From assembly GCF_030272615.1 (NCBI RefSeq), contig NC_081409.1, forward strand, positions 240,093,832 through 240,157,831: 64,000 nt of DNA, given 5' to 3'. How positions within the stretch are numbered: the first letter of the stretch is position 1; each line of letters begins with the position of its first letter. The translations under genes and the position numbers were made by a program. This DNA is from Cryptomeria japonica (Eukaryota; Streptophyta; Pinopsida; Cupressales; Cupressaceae). Below are positions 12,186 through 23,226 of this stretch, piece by piece. The notes under the pieces were generated by a model. That model did no database searches, had not been told where the DNA came from, and worked only from the letters and a program-made list of their open reading frames with translations.

Positions 12186-13539
12186 TCCAATTGTCAAAAC
12201 ATTTGAAGAATGGATTAGATTTTCTACTTTTCCATTTTCAAAAGTTATGCATGATGAAATTGACACTAATTAGATGAAGCCAACTTGTATCATTTCCAAA
12301 ATTGTCAGGCTGGGTTCCTTTTTTCCCTCTTTCAATTATATTATCACCTCAATTGATTCTATTAGCATCTCTTACAAACAATTATGTCTAGACAAATTAC
12401 ATAATCATACCAATAGAATTGTTTCTATCCACTAGTAATTATTAAATCGCCCTTGGTAAACTAGTGGTTTTGGTCATGTTAAAACAAATATTCCCCAAAG
12501 TCCAATTTTTAAACCAATTAGTTTTTAAGCTTTCAAATGTCTTTGAAGCTTTTCAAATCAAATAAAATCAGGCCCAAATTTAGATTTAAATATTAAAAGC
12601 AAATAGATCATTTTCACAAATTTAGATTTATTTTTAAAAATAAATTAAATAAAAACAAATAAATCACAAATTATATATCTACCCTCAACTAAAAGCATAC
12701 CATCCATATATTTATTATTATACAAAGAATCAACTAAAGTAAAAGTAAATCCAAAACAAATATAAAAGCTAAAAGCATACCATCCATATATTTATTATTA
12801 TACAAAGAATCAACTAAAGTAAAAGTAAATCCAAAACAAATATAAAAGCTATGAAACATGCATTTTTCTATTATAGCTATGAAAAGTACATTTTTCTACT
12901 TGGGTATAGTAGTTTGAATCTAGAATAGGATACCTAGACCTAAAGATCCAAGTTTATTCTTAGTCCATCTTGTGATTATGTTCAGAGTACATTAGAGCCC
13001 ATATTGTATCTATCCTTGGGAGAAGTTACTGAATTTGGAATTAGTACTCTCTGAAGTTGGTGAGCATGGATGGTTGTGCCCCAAGAGTAAGGAAGGAATC
13101 CTATGATTCTTGTCTTGGAACAAGTCACAAGCTTAGAATGGTACATCCAAAGTTGTTGAGTTTCAAATTGAAATGGGCCCTTGTCTCATGATGCCTAGCA
13201 CCAAGATTCAAAGATAAGGCACCAACTCCTAACATCATAACACCACATTTTGCATTAAAATAAACACCAAGGGTCTTGTCATTGCCCTAGGAGAAGGCAT
13301 CTAAGCCTCTTAATGTCAAAAAGCTTAAACTAAAACAAGACATGTCCTAAAAAGATGGGCATTTCTTATGTCTCTAATCTTTCTTTAAAAAATAAAAAAA
13401 TTAAACAATTATATCCTTTATCCAAGAATCTACACCTATGACAAAATTTCACCTGTTCCAAGATCATTGGAATGGACCTCAACCGTTGGATCTATGATTT
13501 TTTTTTTTTAAATAGATTTAATAGTTGGCGCCTCCCTGT
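12186..13539. other. Intergenic DNA with one perfect 80-bp tandem repeat
   Basis: No coding frame I would defend. AT-rich to 12900, then mixed composition. The only structured element is the tandem pair at 12691-12850. Confidence 0.5.
12691..12850. repeat. Perfect tandem duplication, 2 x 80 bp
   Basis: 12691-12770 and 12771-12850 are identical (unit starts AAAAGCATACCATCC and ends AAATATAAAAGCT), pointing to a recent local duplication. Confidence 0.95.
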
Positions 13540-13855
13540 GCCAGGCTGGCATGTTGTTTGACTGCGATTTGGTCAAAAATAGACAAATTTTACCGACAAT
13601 CACCTGCAGTGGGTCACACGGCGTAACAGAAAAAAACACACATAAAGCCGCGTTAACCAGCCCGCTGCCCGTAGTGTTTTCGGTCTGCTGCCCGCTGCCC
13701 TCGGGCAGGAGACGACAGAGAAACAGCCGGCGACCGGCGGCCCGTGATCTCCGTTGGTGGGACCCGCCGGAGTTTTTGGGCGGCGCAGATTTCGCTGCTA
13801 CGCCGTCACAAATACGACGGCTGTTGTTGGAACTTTTGTCTTGTGAGAATTAAAA
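13540..13855. other. GC/CpG-rich island, origin unknown
   Basis: An abrupt island of high GC with many CG dinucleotides inside AT-rich DNA. It holds a 100-codon + frame (13551-13853), rich in Arg, Pro and Ser, with no domain I recognise, and a small palindrome CTGCCCTCGGGCAG (13697-13710). It could be a captured exon or promoter fragment, or the GC-rich end of an unknown transposon. I do not call the frame a gene. Confidence 0.4.
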
Positions 13856-14391
13856 TATTTAACATATAAAGTTATGTCTAAGACGCATTTGGTAGTTGTA
13901 TATTTAATGTTGTCTTCACACATTAAGTGACAAAATTTGTAATGATAATGATAATGTAGTCTAAATGAACTAGCTGGATTTAGATTTTTTTTTTATTGCA
14001 ATGCCTGGCTTCTTATTTTGGTTTTTTTTTAATGCATTTTATATTGAGTGAAAGCTAAGTTGTGCTTAGAGTCCAAGAGTCAAATTTAAGGAATTGAATG
14101 AATTCCTATCTTGGAAAGGAACTTTGTTTTGAATTTAGTCCGGAAAGAATATGAGGTAGGTCATCCACTTGAATGACTTGGGTTTTCCTTTGGAAAGTTT
14201 GATCTAAGATTGGTCATATTAAGTTAAATGAAGTTAGGTAGATTGTCAAGTTTTCAAAAGAAAGAGTTTTGAATGAGAATCAATCGATTGAGATCTATAG
14301 TTCTATGCAAAGGTTGTATTAATGTGGTGTTTAGATAGCACTCTTAATAAAGGACCTTGAGGATCTATTTGACAATAAGGAAAGTATTTTG
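13856..14391. other. Intergenic DNA, nothing recognised
   Basis: AT-rich sequence between the GC island and the miniature LTR element. No long frame and no repeat found by eye. Confidence 0.45.
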
Positions 14392-14516
14392 TGTTGAGAC
14401 ATGGACCGAGACTCGAACCTAGGACCTTCCATATGTTGTTGGAGTGCGCTACCACTGAGCTACTGGCCCCTCTTGGACCAGTCCATCGTCAGTTCGGGTA
14501 TGGCTTATTTCCAACA
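14392..14516 (-). repeat. 3' LTR of the miniature element
   Basis: 125 bp, closely matching 14587-14715 with the same ends. It follows a C-run (14523-14529) that is the polypurine tract on the minus strand. Four bases are missing in the tRNA-like T arm compared with the other LTR. Confidence 0.85.
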
Positions 14517-14586
14517 CTAGCACCCCCCCTTAAGCCACACCTCTCGTGTGTTTGGGGCTCCTAGCCTGGACTTGGCTTTGATACCA

Positions 14587-14715
14587 TGTTGAGACATGGA
14601 CCAGCTAGGACTCGAACCTAGCACCTTCCATATGTTGCTGGAGTGCTCTACCACTGAGCTATCGGCCCCTCTTGGACCAGTCCATCGTCGGTCTAGGTGT
14701 GGCCTATTTCCAACA
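14587..14715 (-). repeat. 5' LTR of the miniature element
   Basis: 129 bp with TG...CA ends, beginning TGTTGGAAAT on the minus strand and abutting the primer-binding site at 14574-14586 (plus-strand GGCTTTGATACCA). Confidence 0.85.
14598..14669 (-). ncRNA. tRNA-like sequence with A and B boxes, inside LTR
   Basis: On the minus strand this 72-nt stretch begins GGGGCCG, has a perfect D stem (GCTC/GAGC around AGTGGTA) and a perfect T arm (CTAGG-TTCGAGT-CCTAG), and ends TGGTCC. D arm and T arm are correctly spaced and contain good RNA polymerase III A-box (TAGCTCAGTGGTAGAGC) and B-box (GGTTCGAGTCC) matches. The anticodon arm is poor: TCCA/TGGA with an 8-nt loop and no T at position 33. The acceptor stem has two mismatches. 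It is therefore unlikely to be a working tRNA; a pol III promoter or tRNA-derived module is more likely. A degraded second copy lies at about 14403-14470 in the other LTR. Confidence 0.75.
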
Positions 14716-16730
14716 CCAAAATTTTGGATGTTAGGATCAATTTGATTCAAATCACAATGATTGTTTTGAAGGATGATAGTTTCTTCATGCTATCTTAAGT
14801 TCATAAGCAAATAAGGTTTGTAATTTAAACATTTCACTTTTTGATTTATCAATAGAATCATGAGAATGGATCTAATTTATATTGGATTACATAATTAGTA
14901 TATCTATATATTGATTACTTCTATTATGTCTAGAATCAAATCTAATTTAGGTAAAAAGAAAAGAAAATTGTGCTTCATTTACTATATATTTACATACTAA
15001 AACATGGATTGATTATATCATGTCTAAAATCAAACTTAGATTGAGTAAAGTTTATATGTGTGTTTTCCATGTACTATTAGTAAATGGTATTATCTTTGCT
15101 TGTATTTTCATTATAAAGTTTGATAAATTACTACAAAGAATGATTTATTCGATATCTTTAGCTATTCAATCTTTTTACAATCAATAGATTAAAAAAATGT
15201 GTCCTTTTCAAATTCGATATATCATGCTCGTTAGCATTTAACAAAAACCTCTTCTTATCATGTTTTGTAAAATGTTATTGTATAGTGAAGGATTCCAGTA
15301 ATTAAACACATTGAAATGATAAATGTTGGAATAAAATTAGACCCAAAAATTATAAAACACAAAAAATAAAATAAGGCAATCACTTTACTTTATGTTACAA
15401 AAAAAGGAAAGTAATGCATGCAAAAATATATTTTATAAAAGAATGGCACTATACTAGATTAGAATTAACAAATTTATATTTTTGTAAGAAAAATAAGCGT
15501 TAGAGTTAGAAAACTTACAATTTAGATAAATTAAGAACCAACCTTATTTCTTAATGATAATAATAAAGAAAAATATTTCTAAATCACTTTTACAATTAAA
15601 AACATATAAAACCAGGAAACCTAGTCAAATATTTTTTATCTTTATATTTAATAAAAATTAAACCCAAATAACTTTTACATAAATCAAACATCTTCATCAA
15701 TTAAACAATATTAAACATATTTTATTTTAAACTCAAACAATCATTAAAGAACTATTGTCTAAGCATATAAACTTATAGCTTTAAAGAACCATTTAATAGA
15801 AGTTGGCCCATAAAACATCTAAGAGTTGTCTCTTTTTAAATCTATATTTTATTTGTATTATAAAAACAAGCTATAAATCATTTGTAATAATATATGTCAA
15901 AAATAAGCCAAGCTTCGAGTTCAAGGCTATAGGGCTTTATTTATCACATCTAAAATTAAAAATAACATTTATAAATAAATGAATATTTGATTTATTATAA
16001 TTCTTAAGATGATACCTCCCACATGTTGAAAACAATGTTAGATGAGGTGGAATATAATATCCTATCCTATCAACTATTAAATAAAAAAGATGATAATAAC
16101 AATGTCATGTCCACCATTCCACATAGAATTTAATAATTGTTGGTCTAATGTTGGATTCTATAACAATTGATTTTATGTGATTTTAGGTGGTAGCTGGGGA
16201 AGCATATTTTATGTATTGATTCAAAAAGAGGTTTTGGTTTGCAGTTTTGTTTGTGTATGTTTGGGTATTTAGAAAATTACTTTATATTAATAATTGAAAT
16301 AATATAATGTTATATTGGACATATGACTAAAAAGTAAATTTTTTAATCTATAAAAAATAGAATATGAAATTTGTGAAATTATATAAGATTTTGTGTATTA
16401 TTAGGGTGTTGTGTGTTGTCATTCAAATTTGGTGTTGTGTAGGATCTAATTACAACTTTAGATCATAGATTATTCAAATAGTTTGTTTGAAGGCTAAAAG
16501 GTAAATAGCAACCAACCGCTTCTTGTCAATTATGTCAAGATATGTAGACTTCTATAGGCTTTCCAAAAGTAATTAGAGCATTGGTAAACACGTCAAAAAT
16601 TAAAGCGTTATGGGATCATGGAGCCTCAATTACAAATAAGAGGCACAAAAGATGGCTTAATTTCCCACACTTGTGGAAGATTAGAAGCTATTGGCTCAAC
16701 ATTAAAAAAATGGATTGATTATTTTTATAA
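14716..16730. other. AT-rich intergenic DNA, nothing recognised
   Basis: Very AT-rich with no substantial frame. Short A- and T-rich runs only, no clear repeat or element borders. Confidence 0.5.
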
Positions 16731-17266
16731 AGGTTGTTTTTTATTAAGGATAAACAAGTTTTGAGGGGACCCGAAATCCCATACAAAAGGTTTTGAGGGG
16801 ACCTGAAACCCCATAGGTTTTGAAAGGACCCGAAACCCTCATATTTTACCAGGATCTGGAACCCACAATACCATGCTGCTAAAAGGTGAGATCATTAGTA
16901 AACCAATAGCCAAATCACAAACAAGTCAGCAAAACCACTGCCAAAAACAAGAACAAGGGTTTTACATAGTCTCCCTTAACCTACACACAACACCATGGGT
17001 GTTTCCAGGCACCCATAACCTTCAAAGAAACAAGATTACAATAGGTTGGCATACAAACACAATCTTGACACAAAGGGTTTTGAAAGGCTCCCCTAACCTT
17101 CATCCTGGGTTTTGAACTGGCACCCAAAACCAACACAGAAGGGTTTTCCAAGGCTCCCTCAACCTACAACAAAAAACTCTGGATGCCCAAGGAAAAACCA
17201 GTCCTTAACCAAAAACAAAGACAACTACTAGCAAAATCAAGCCCTTGAAAACTGGCAGTAACCAGT

Positions 17267-19766
17267 TGTTGGCATTGTGTTGTCATTGATGTCAACCGGT
17301 ATAGGATATCTATCGGTATGAGAGATGTATGTGCAACATTGTCATGGAGGAGTATAGAATGAGATATCTTTGATATCACCTTGTGTTGCAGAACACCGGT
17401 AAGGTAAGGAAGAGAATGCCATTTAGAGGAATGATCACTAGAGTCACCAGTACACAAGTTAGTGCCTAACTTGTGTGGATGAAATGGACAGGCTACCGGT
17501 ACAGTGTATCATCGGTAAGGAGAGCATGTCAACTGGTAAGTGAAGTGTTGACAATGAGTAGGATGCTTGGATGTTGTTTGTGATGAAGAGGTAGAATGTT
17601 ACCTAAAACCCATCAACACCGAAGGAGAAGGATGAACATGTCACTGGTATGCTAAGAGGTTGCAAAACAACAGGACTCCCACCGGATGAAGATGCAGTCA
17701 CCATGTGAAGAGATGATTGATAGTGAATGTGCCCACACTAGATCACATGTGCCTATTTGAAGATGTGTTGCACAAATAGGGAAGTCACATGAGTGCATTG
17801 CAGGATGCAGATGACAAGGTGTCACTCCACTAATAAGTGGATCTTATCTCTTATTATGCATAATGTGCATTATAGTTCTGTGAGATAAGGAAGAAAAGGT
17901 AAAGGCAAGTGTTTGAAGGTTGACACCGGATCTATCGATGAATCAGAGGAATGCCTCAAGTGCATGAAATCAGGGATATGCACTAGACCGACAGAGGAAA
18001 CAAATAAAGAGTGATGGGTTTGTCACTTTGACAAACCAATAAAGATATTGTTCAGTCTAATGATGAAGAAGGCAAGGCTGAGAAACTGCAGATAGAGAGT
18101 GCAACTGACCTGCAGATGCCTCAGACAAAAACAATTGAAGGTAGATGACACGGTATCATCAAGAGTGTGCACTGGTATGTAAGTCCACTGGTAATATGGA
18201 CAAGGTATAGATGCAGAAGACTTCCCACCTGATGAGAATGAGCATGCTATGAATAGACATGTCTAGCGATTGGTTAAGGTGTTCCACCAATAATTCAGCA
18301 AAAAGAAGACATGAAGGTTAACTGGTAAAGTGTGAGATACTGGTAGGGTTAGTGAATCAGTAGAAAAGAAGAACCGGTTGAGTGTCTGGTCAGTGATCCT
18401 GGTTGAACCGACACAAAGGTCAAAGCTGGCAGTTGGTCGACAATGGTGCCACATGGATTCAAGGTGGCAGACTTGCATGCAACGATAGATGGTGTGTTCA
18501 CCGACGAAGTTGTTGCAGATTTGGTCGATATTAATGGTAGATCCCATAAATCATGGGATGTGTCACAGAGGTGTGTGGCTCGAGGTTTGGAGGACAATAG
18601 AGAGCTAACTCAGATTGATTGAGGAAATCGAGGCAAATGAAGGAAACCGCAAGACCAATCTTGGTGATCAATCAAGAAATCAGCTAACAGGGTAAAAAGC
18701 AGATTGCCAAAGATAGAAGGCGTGATCAAGAAGGCACGACAATGGAGGTGATGTGCAAATAGCTATCTGGGAGATTAGATCGGATAAGATCTGATTGGAT
18801 TTGGTTTGCCTCAAGGTTGATGAGGAAACCCTAACCGCCTGTGATTTGAATTGGCTTTTGGCGAGAAAACCAGGTTATAAATAAGGAAGCCAAAATCATT
18901 GAAGGTAGTTATTGGATGGGAGAAGATAGAGCTTTTGCGAGTGCTGGATGAGAGAGTTAGATCAGTCAAAGGGAAAATAGCTAAGGATAATAGTGATTGA
19001 GGGAGTGAAGGTTAAACCGGTGATAGGATTAAACAAAGGGTTAACCGATATGGTTTGAGCAACGGTAAAGTAGCTAAATTACATCAGTGGAGATAACATG
19101 TAGGTGCTTGTACTGGCAGGAAGACATTAGAGAGTATTGAAGAGCAGAGCAGTGAGGAGGAGAACCGGTAGAGAAAGAAGAAGGGTAGTGGTGAACTGGT
19201 AGATTTTACTGACAATGCAATAGCAGATGAGAGCAACAGAAGAGTGAACCGGTGTAGCAGAGAAGGTGTCTCACCGGCAAAAGGAAGTTATGTGCAGAGG
19301 TTGCAAAACTCTTTTGTAACCAGGATATTACTTTTGTATTTGAATGTTCATTGTGGTCACTGAGTTGTAGCTCGGTGCAGGGGTTGTATCTCCTTTGGGT
19401 TGTAGCCCATAAACAAGTCAGGGGTTGTAGCTCCTTTGGGTTGTAGCCTATAAACAAGTTAGGGGTTGGTGCTCCTTGGGTTGGTGCCCTAAACATTGTA
19501 ACAAAGATTCATTGTGAGGCTGGATTGGAGTAGTAGACTCCAACAACATTGCTCACCGAGGTTTTTCCCGTCTTGGGTTTTCCTCGCACATACTGGTATT
19601 ATGTGATGTCCCTTTGTGTGAATACATTTGTGTTTAGTCTCCTCACTAACCGGTAAGTCTGCATTCAGTTAGATTTGTTAATCGGTATACTTTCATAAGG
19701 ATAGTTAAAGGGAAAAATTTGAGAACCACTGATTCACCCCCTCTCAGTGGTGCATTGTGTCTAACA
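17267..19766 (+). mobile_element. Solo LTR, 2500 bp, with perfect target duplication
   Basis: Starts TGTTGGCATTGTG and ends GTGTCTAACA, flanked by perfect 5-bp duplications CCAGT at 17262-17266 and 19767-19771. No gag or pol inside. Contains ACCGGT-rich U3-like sequence, the tandem 'GGGGTTGTAGCTCCTTTGGG' block (19370-19497), 'CACCGAGGTTTTTCCC...GGGTTTTCCTC' (19555-19586) and the CACCCCCTCTCAG end. Same family as 6945-11400. Frames inside are chance. Confidence 0.93.
19370..19497 (+). repeat. Three ~43-bp tandem units in the solo LTR
   Basis: Units of 'GGGGTTGTAGCTCCTTTGGG' + 'TTGTAGCCCATAAACAAGT'; the last is a 'GGTTGGTGCTCC' variant identical in style to the array at 10940-11092. Confidence 0.8.
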
Positions 19767-20880
19767 CCAGTCTGCCTGTGGAATTTACTAGGCTCCCACA
19801 ACCTGAAACCGAAAAACCAATCGGCTGATTCCAAACATAAACAAGAGGGATTTGAAAGGGTCCCTCAACCCACAAAAAAATTTGGGAAGTAAGGACACAG
19901 AGGACCCAGACCTTGCCATGAAGAAACACATGAGAGAAATGAAAGGTAGCTTCAACCAATAGTACAAGAAGCAACATCATCTAAAAGGCCTCCTCACACC
20001 ATCTCCCCACCTCAATAGGACAAGAGAGAAGGCAGAATGTCAGCCCCAAGAACCCTCTAGCAGCAAGTTGAAACTCAACCGCTCCCAACCACCGAATCTC
20101 CACCTATATAGGAGAAAGGGCCACCTCAGACAAGCAAGGAGAAGAACAGCCCAGAGCCCAAACATTTCAATCATAGCCCAACATAGAGAAAGTCCCTCCA
20201 CCTTAATAGGAGGACAACCCAGATCAGAAAAAAACCAAAGACACTAGATCTCTCAAAAAGAAAACCTTAGCAACACCAGATTCGGCCCCAAGGGCACAAG
20301 GCAACCCAAAGAGAGAAGGGAAACCGAAAACCCACAAAAGAAGAGACTTGAAAAACCACCTCGGTCCCAAATAAGAGGAACCACCACCGCACCCAAGGAG
20401 GGAAGATCCACCAAAACAACATCCACCTCGACAACATCATGCTCAGAGACCCCAATTCTAACATCAGGAGCGACAACACCCAACTCCCCAAGAGGCCACA
20501 CCCTGCAATGGATCTCCAAGACAAAACCTCCTCCACCACCATCACATGACAGAGCAAAGACAAGCAAGGAAAAAACACCACCCTACCCGAGGCCAAACCC
20601 ACACACAGCTGAAAGAGGCCAAACACTCATATCCAACTCAAAATAGGCCTCCACACCCACAAATCCACCATGCGGTCCCATGAAAACCCTGCAACCGCCA
20701 TCTGCCTCATCCTCCTCCTCATCCTCACCTTGGTCTTTAGCCGTTGAAGCCCCAACACGTCTGCTTCTGCCTACACGCCCTTTCTTGCTCAATGCCATCT
20801 CTCTAGATTTTAATTGTTTTAGAGTCGTTGAAGCCCTAATGCGTCTGCTTCCGCCTGCACATTTTTGTAAAGGTTGTTAA

Positions 20881-21214
20881 AGCTTGTGTAGTTGGAGCAT
20901 TTGCCAAAGTCATGTTTAGATGGAGTTGAAATTGGTGGTCATCAATATAATTGAGCTAAAATAAAGAAGATAGATTGTAGTGTAGAGCGTCTTCACAAGC
21001 AAGTTCAATATTTTCAACTGGGTAGCATAGATTAATTAGTTTTCATACATATGGAGTGGCCCATTGGGCATGTAATTCTTTTGTATATAATAGATATTAT
21101 GTTCTCAATGGTCTTCATTATTTTTCTTTATTTAGTGTTTTTGTTATGTAACTATAGGCAATAGCTAATTGTTCATTTGATCCACTTGGAGTATGCATGG
21201 AGTGGTATTAGAGC
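20881..21214 (+). repeat. Possible LTR end with tRNA-Met primer site
   Basis: TGGTATTAGAGC at 21203-21214 differs by one base from the usual initiator-tRNA-Met primer site. The T-rich sequence before it (21080-21200) resembles an LTR U5 region. The upstream LTR border is not resolved, and no partner LTR was found. Confidence 0.4.
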
Positions 21215-23130
21215 ATAAGCCTAGTCCTATCACTCAGAGTTGTGTGATCTCCATAATAAACTATATTTGTACGTATGTTATACCGTTGGTGAACTAGAGG
21301 AGCTATGTCACACAAAGGAAGAATAGAAGTGGAAAACAATAAAGTAGTTAGAGGAATGATCTTGGTAAAGCTTATTAAAATGATGAGAGCCCTTCAAGTA
21401 ATGATAAATATCATGGATAATACACAAAGAAGAGGATATATCATGAACCAAACTCCCATTTTATTTTACATGAGCTAAGCCTGAGGGAGTCCAACCCCAT
21501 AAGTCTCAAATATTCTGTGTGGAGGTTTGATTGGTCAAATTTCTAAGAAATGTTTTTTGTTGGAGTTTTCAAGTTTACCTTCCCATAGTTCCCTTCCCTA
21601 ATAAATCCCAACCATCTGCCTTAAGTTTCCTTTTCGCACCAAATTTTTGACCTTCCCCTTAGTTGGGCACCTCATAAGGATCATCCCCAAATCCCTACTC
21701 CAAAATCAATATTTTAACTTACTTTTGTAATGTAATGAAATTGGACTCTTACCAAAGGAAAAATCAATTTCCTTTGGGATTCATTCAACAACATAGTACA
21801 TTAGGATTGGCCAACAAATTTTAAGTTTAATCAAATCTATGTTTTAGACTTGTGTTGATAACCCTTTTCTAAAAATATAATTTTGAACATAAATAAAATT
21901 AAGAAAATCAAACTAAAATGCTAAAAAGGGATGAATTGGTGAAAATGAGCTAAAATTCAGAAATCAATATTTTTATTATTAGGGGACTTGGGTGAAACCC
22001 TAAAAGTCTTATCCTAAGACACTAACACAATTTGAGGACATTTGCATGAAAATGATTTTGTCATGTATGAACAAGAAATAGAAAACACATTATTTTTCAA
22101 AAAAATCCTTACATACGTAGAAGTCAAAAACTTTTTTGAAAAATAATAGGATCTAGTAGAAATAGCATAATTTTCTCTACAAAAACCACTATTACACTTA
22201 AAGGATAGAAGGAAATAAAATTAAGATTAAATAAAGGGTTTTAGATAGATCTATAACCAAATGTAAATGATAAGGAGATTATTTTCCTTCTTTAATAAAA
22301 TAACAATAAAAGAAATATTCTAGGTGGTTGTTTTAGGGCTTGCCATTGTCAAACCATGTATTGGTCTTTCAACCTCCATAAGAAACCTTTTATTTTTTAA
22401 TAGGTTTTAAAATGGCATTGATTAATTATGTATTGTAAAAGAGAATGCTAAACAACAATCGTAATAGCTAGATTGAATATAATCCTAAATGCAAGCACTA
22501 CTAGCACCTAGGAATGAAAAACACAAATGATCAAGGTAGAAAGAGGAGATGAAGAATAAAATAAGACCCTTGTCACCCCAAGAGCTTGAAGATGATAGGA
22601 AGGACATTATTAACTATTATAAATTATTGTCATAACTCCACAAATTTCACTTTTCTATCAAAAATGATGTTTACATGCAAAATGTATTAAGGAAATCTTC
22701 ATAGGGAGCTTCCCAAAATTTTATTAGAGTTCTTCCTTATTTTTTCTAAATTAGAAACAAATGGTTAAATAATTACTTGGATAGCACTTGGAGCCTTTAC
22801 ATTATGTATTGTAAGTGATGTTAAAGAGAATATTGTTCAAACAACCGCTATAATCATGAATTTTGTGAGATGTTAGCACATTGAATGGACGTTAACAAAA
22901 ACTAATAAAAGTATAAATGTTGGAAATTACCAAAGTTATAAAAAAATATGATACCAAAGTGCTAACATCTTGAATTTAGGATGATCCATATTCACATGCA
23001 AAAGTGGGCATAAGAAATAATGTGAAATTTCACATTGGATATGTAGTTTTTGACATTAACACTTTATCAGAGTTGAAGTTGCAACCAAGTACTTATACAT
23101 GGATACATGTTCCTTGTCATTACTAAACTC

Positions 23131-23131
<1 letters not shown>
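21215..23131 (+). other. Decayed retroelement or intergenic DNA
   Basis: A short frame at 21305 ('MSHKGRIEVENNKVVRGMIL') runs about 55 codons to a stop and could be the start of an old gag after the primer site, but I cannot place it in a family. The rest is AT-rich with no convincing frame. Confidence 0.3.

Positions 23132-23218
<87 letters not shown>
23132..23218. repeat. (CA)n microsatellite, about 43 units
   Basis: Uninterrupted CA dinucleotides, ending CATACATATA directly against the LTR start at 23227. The minus-strand frame here is a repeat artefact. Confidence 0.98.
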
Positions 23219-23222
<4 letters not shown>

Positions 23223-23226
23223 TATA

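Larger units (their letters stand above)
14392..14715 (-). mobile_element. Miniature LTR retrotransposon (TRIM/SMART type)
   Basis: Read on the minus strand: 5' LTR 14715-14587 (129 bp), internal part 14586-14517 (70 bp), 3' LTR 14516-14392 (125 bp), 324 bp in total. Both LTRs start TGTTGGAAAT and end GTCTCAACA. The internal part opens directly with TGGTATCAAAGCC, one change from the initiator-tRNA-Met primer site TGGTATCAGAGC, and ends with the purine run AAGGGGGGG six bases before the 3' LTR. There is no coding capacity, so it needed proteins from another element. The LTRs differ by a few substitutions and a 4-base indel. No clear target duplication is visible. Each LTR contains a tRNA-like sequence. 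Confidence 0.88.
16735..20880 (-). mobile_element. LINE-like element 3' region, split by solo LTR
   Basis: On the minus strand this runs from about 20880 to 16735, with the solo LTR at 17267-19766 inserted. The 3' part repeats phrases such as 'GGGTTTCGGGTCCCCTCAAAACC' and 'GAGGGAGCCTTGGAAAACCC' and stops at 'CTTAATAAAAAAC'. The coding LINE at 43600-51430 ends in a similar way ('GGGGCCCCTTCAAAACCTG...ACCTTAATCAAAAAC'). The 5' part has a short frame starting MALSKKGRVG (20798-20583) and T/G-rich frames with no domain I know. No RT is visible, so it may be a non-autonomous or heavily deleted relative. A 40-bp word ('GTTGAAGCCC..A..CGTCTGCTTC') occurs twice at 20740-20866. Confidence 0.5.

Noticed and set aside
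14403-14669. Two tRNA genes on the minus strand
   Set aside because: They lie inside paired LTRs of a miniature retrotransposon, have poor anticodon arms and acceptor mismatches, so they are not likely to be working tRNA genes.
17164-18597. Minus-strand frames of 82-97 codons inside 17267-19766
   Set aside because: Chance frames in a solo LTR with a perfect target duplication.
20253-20626. Minus-strand frames of 104 and 119 codons
   Set aside because: Overlapping frames of Val/Leu/Trp/Phe-rich text from T/G-rich DNA; no domain. Kept only as part of a LINE-like element.
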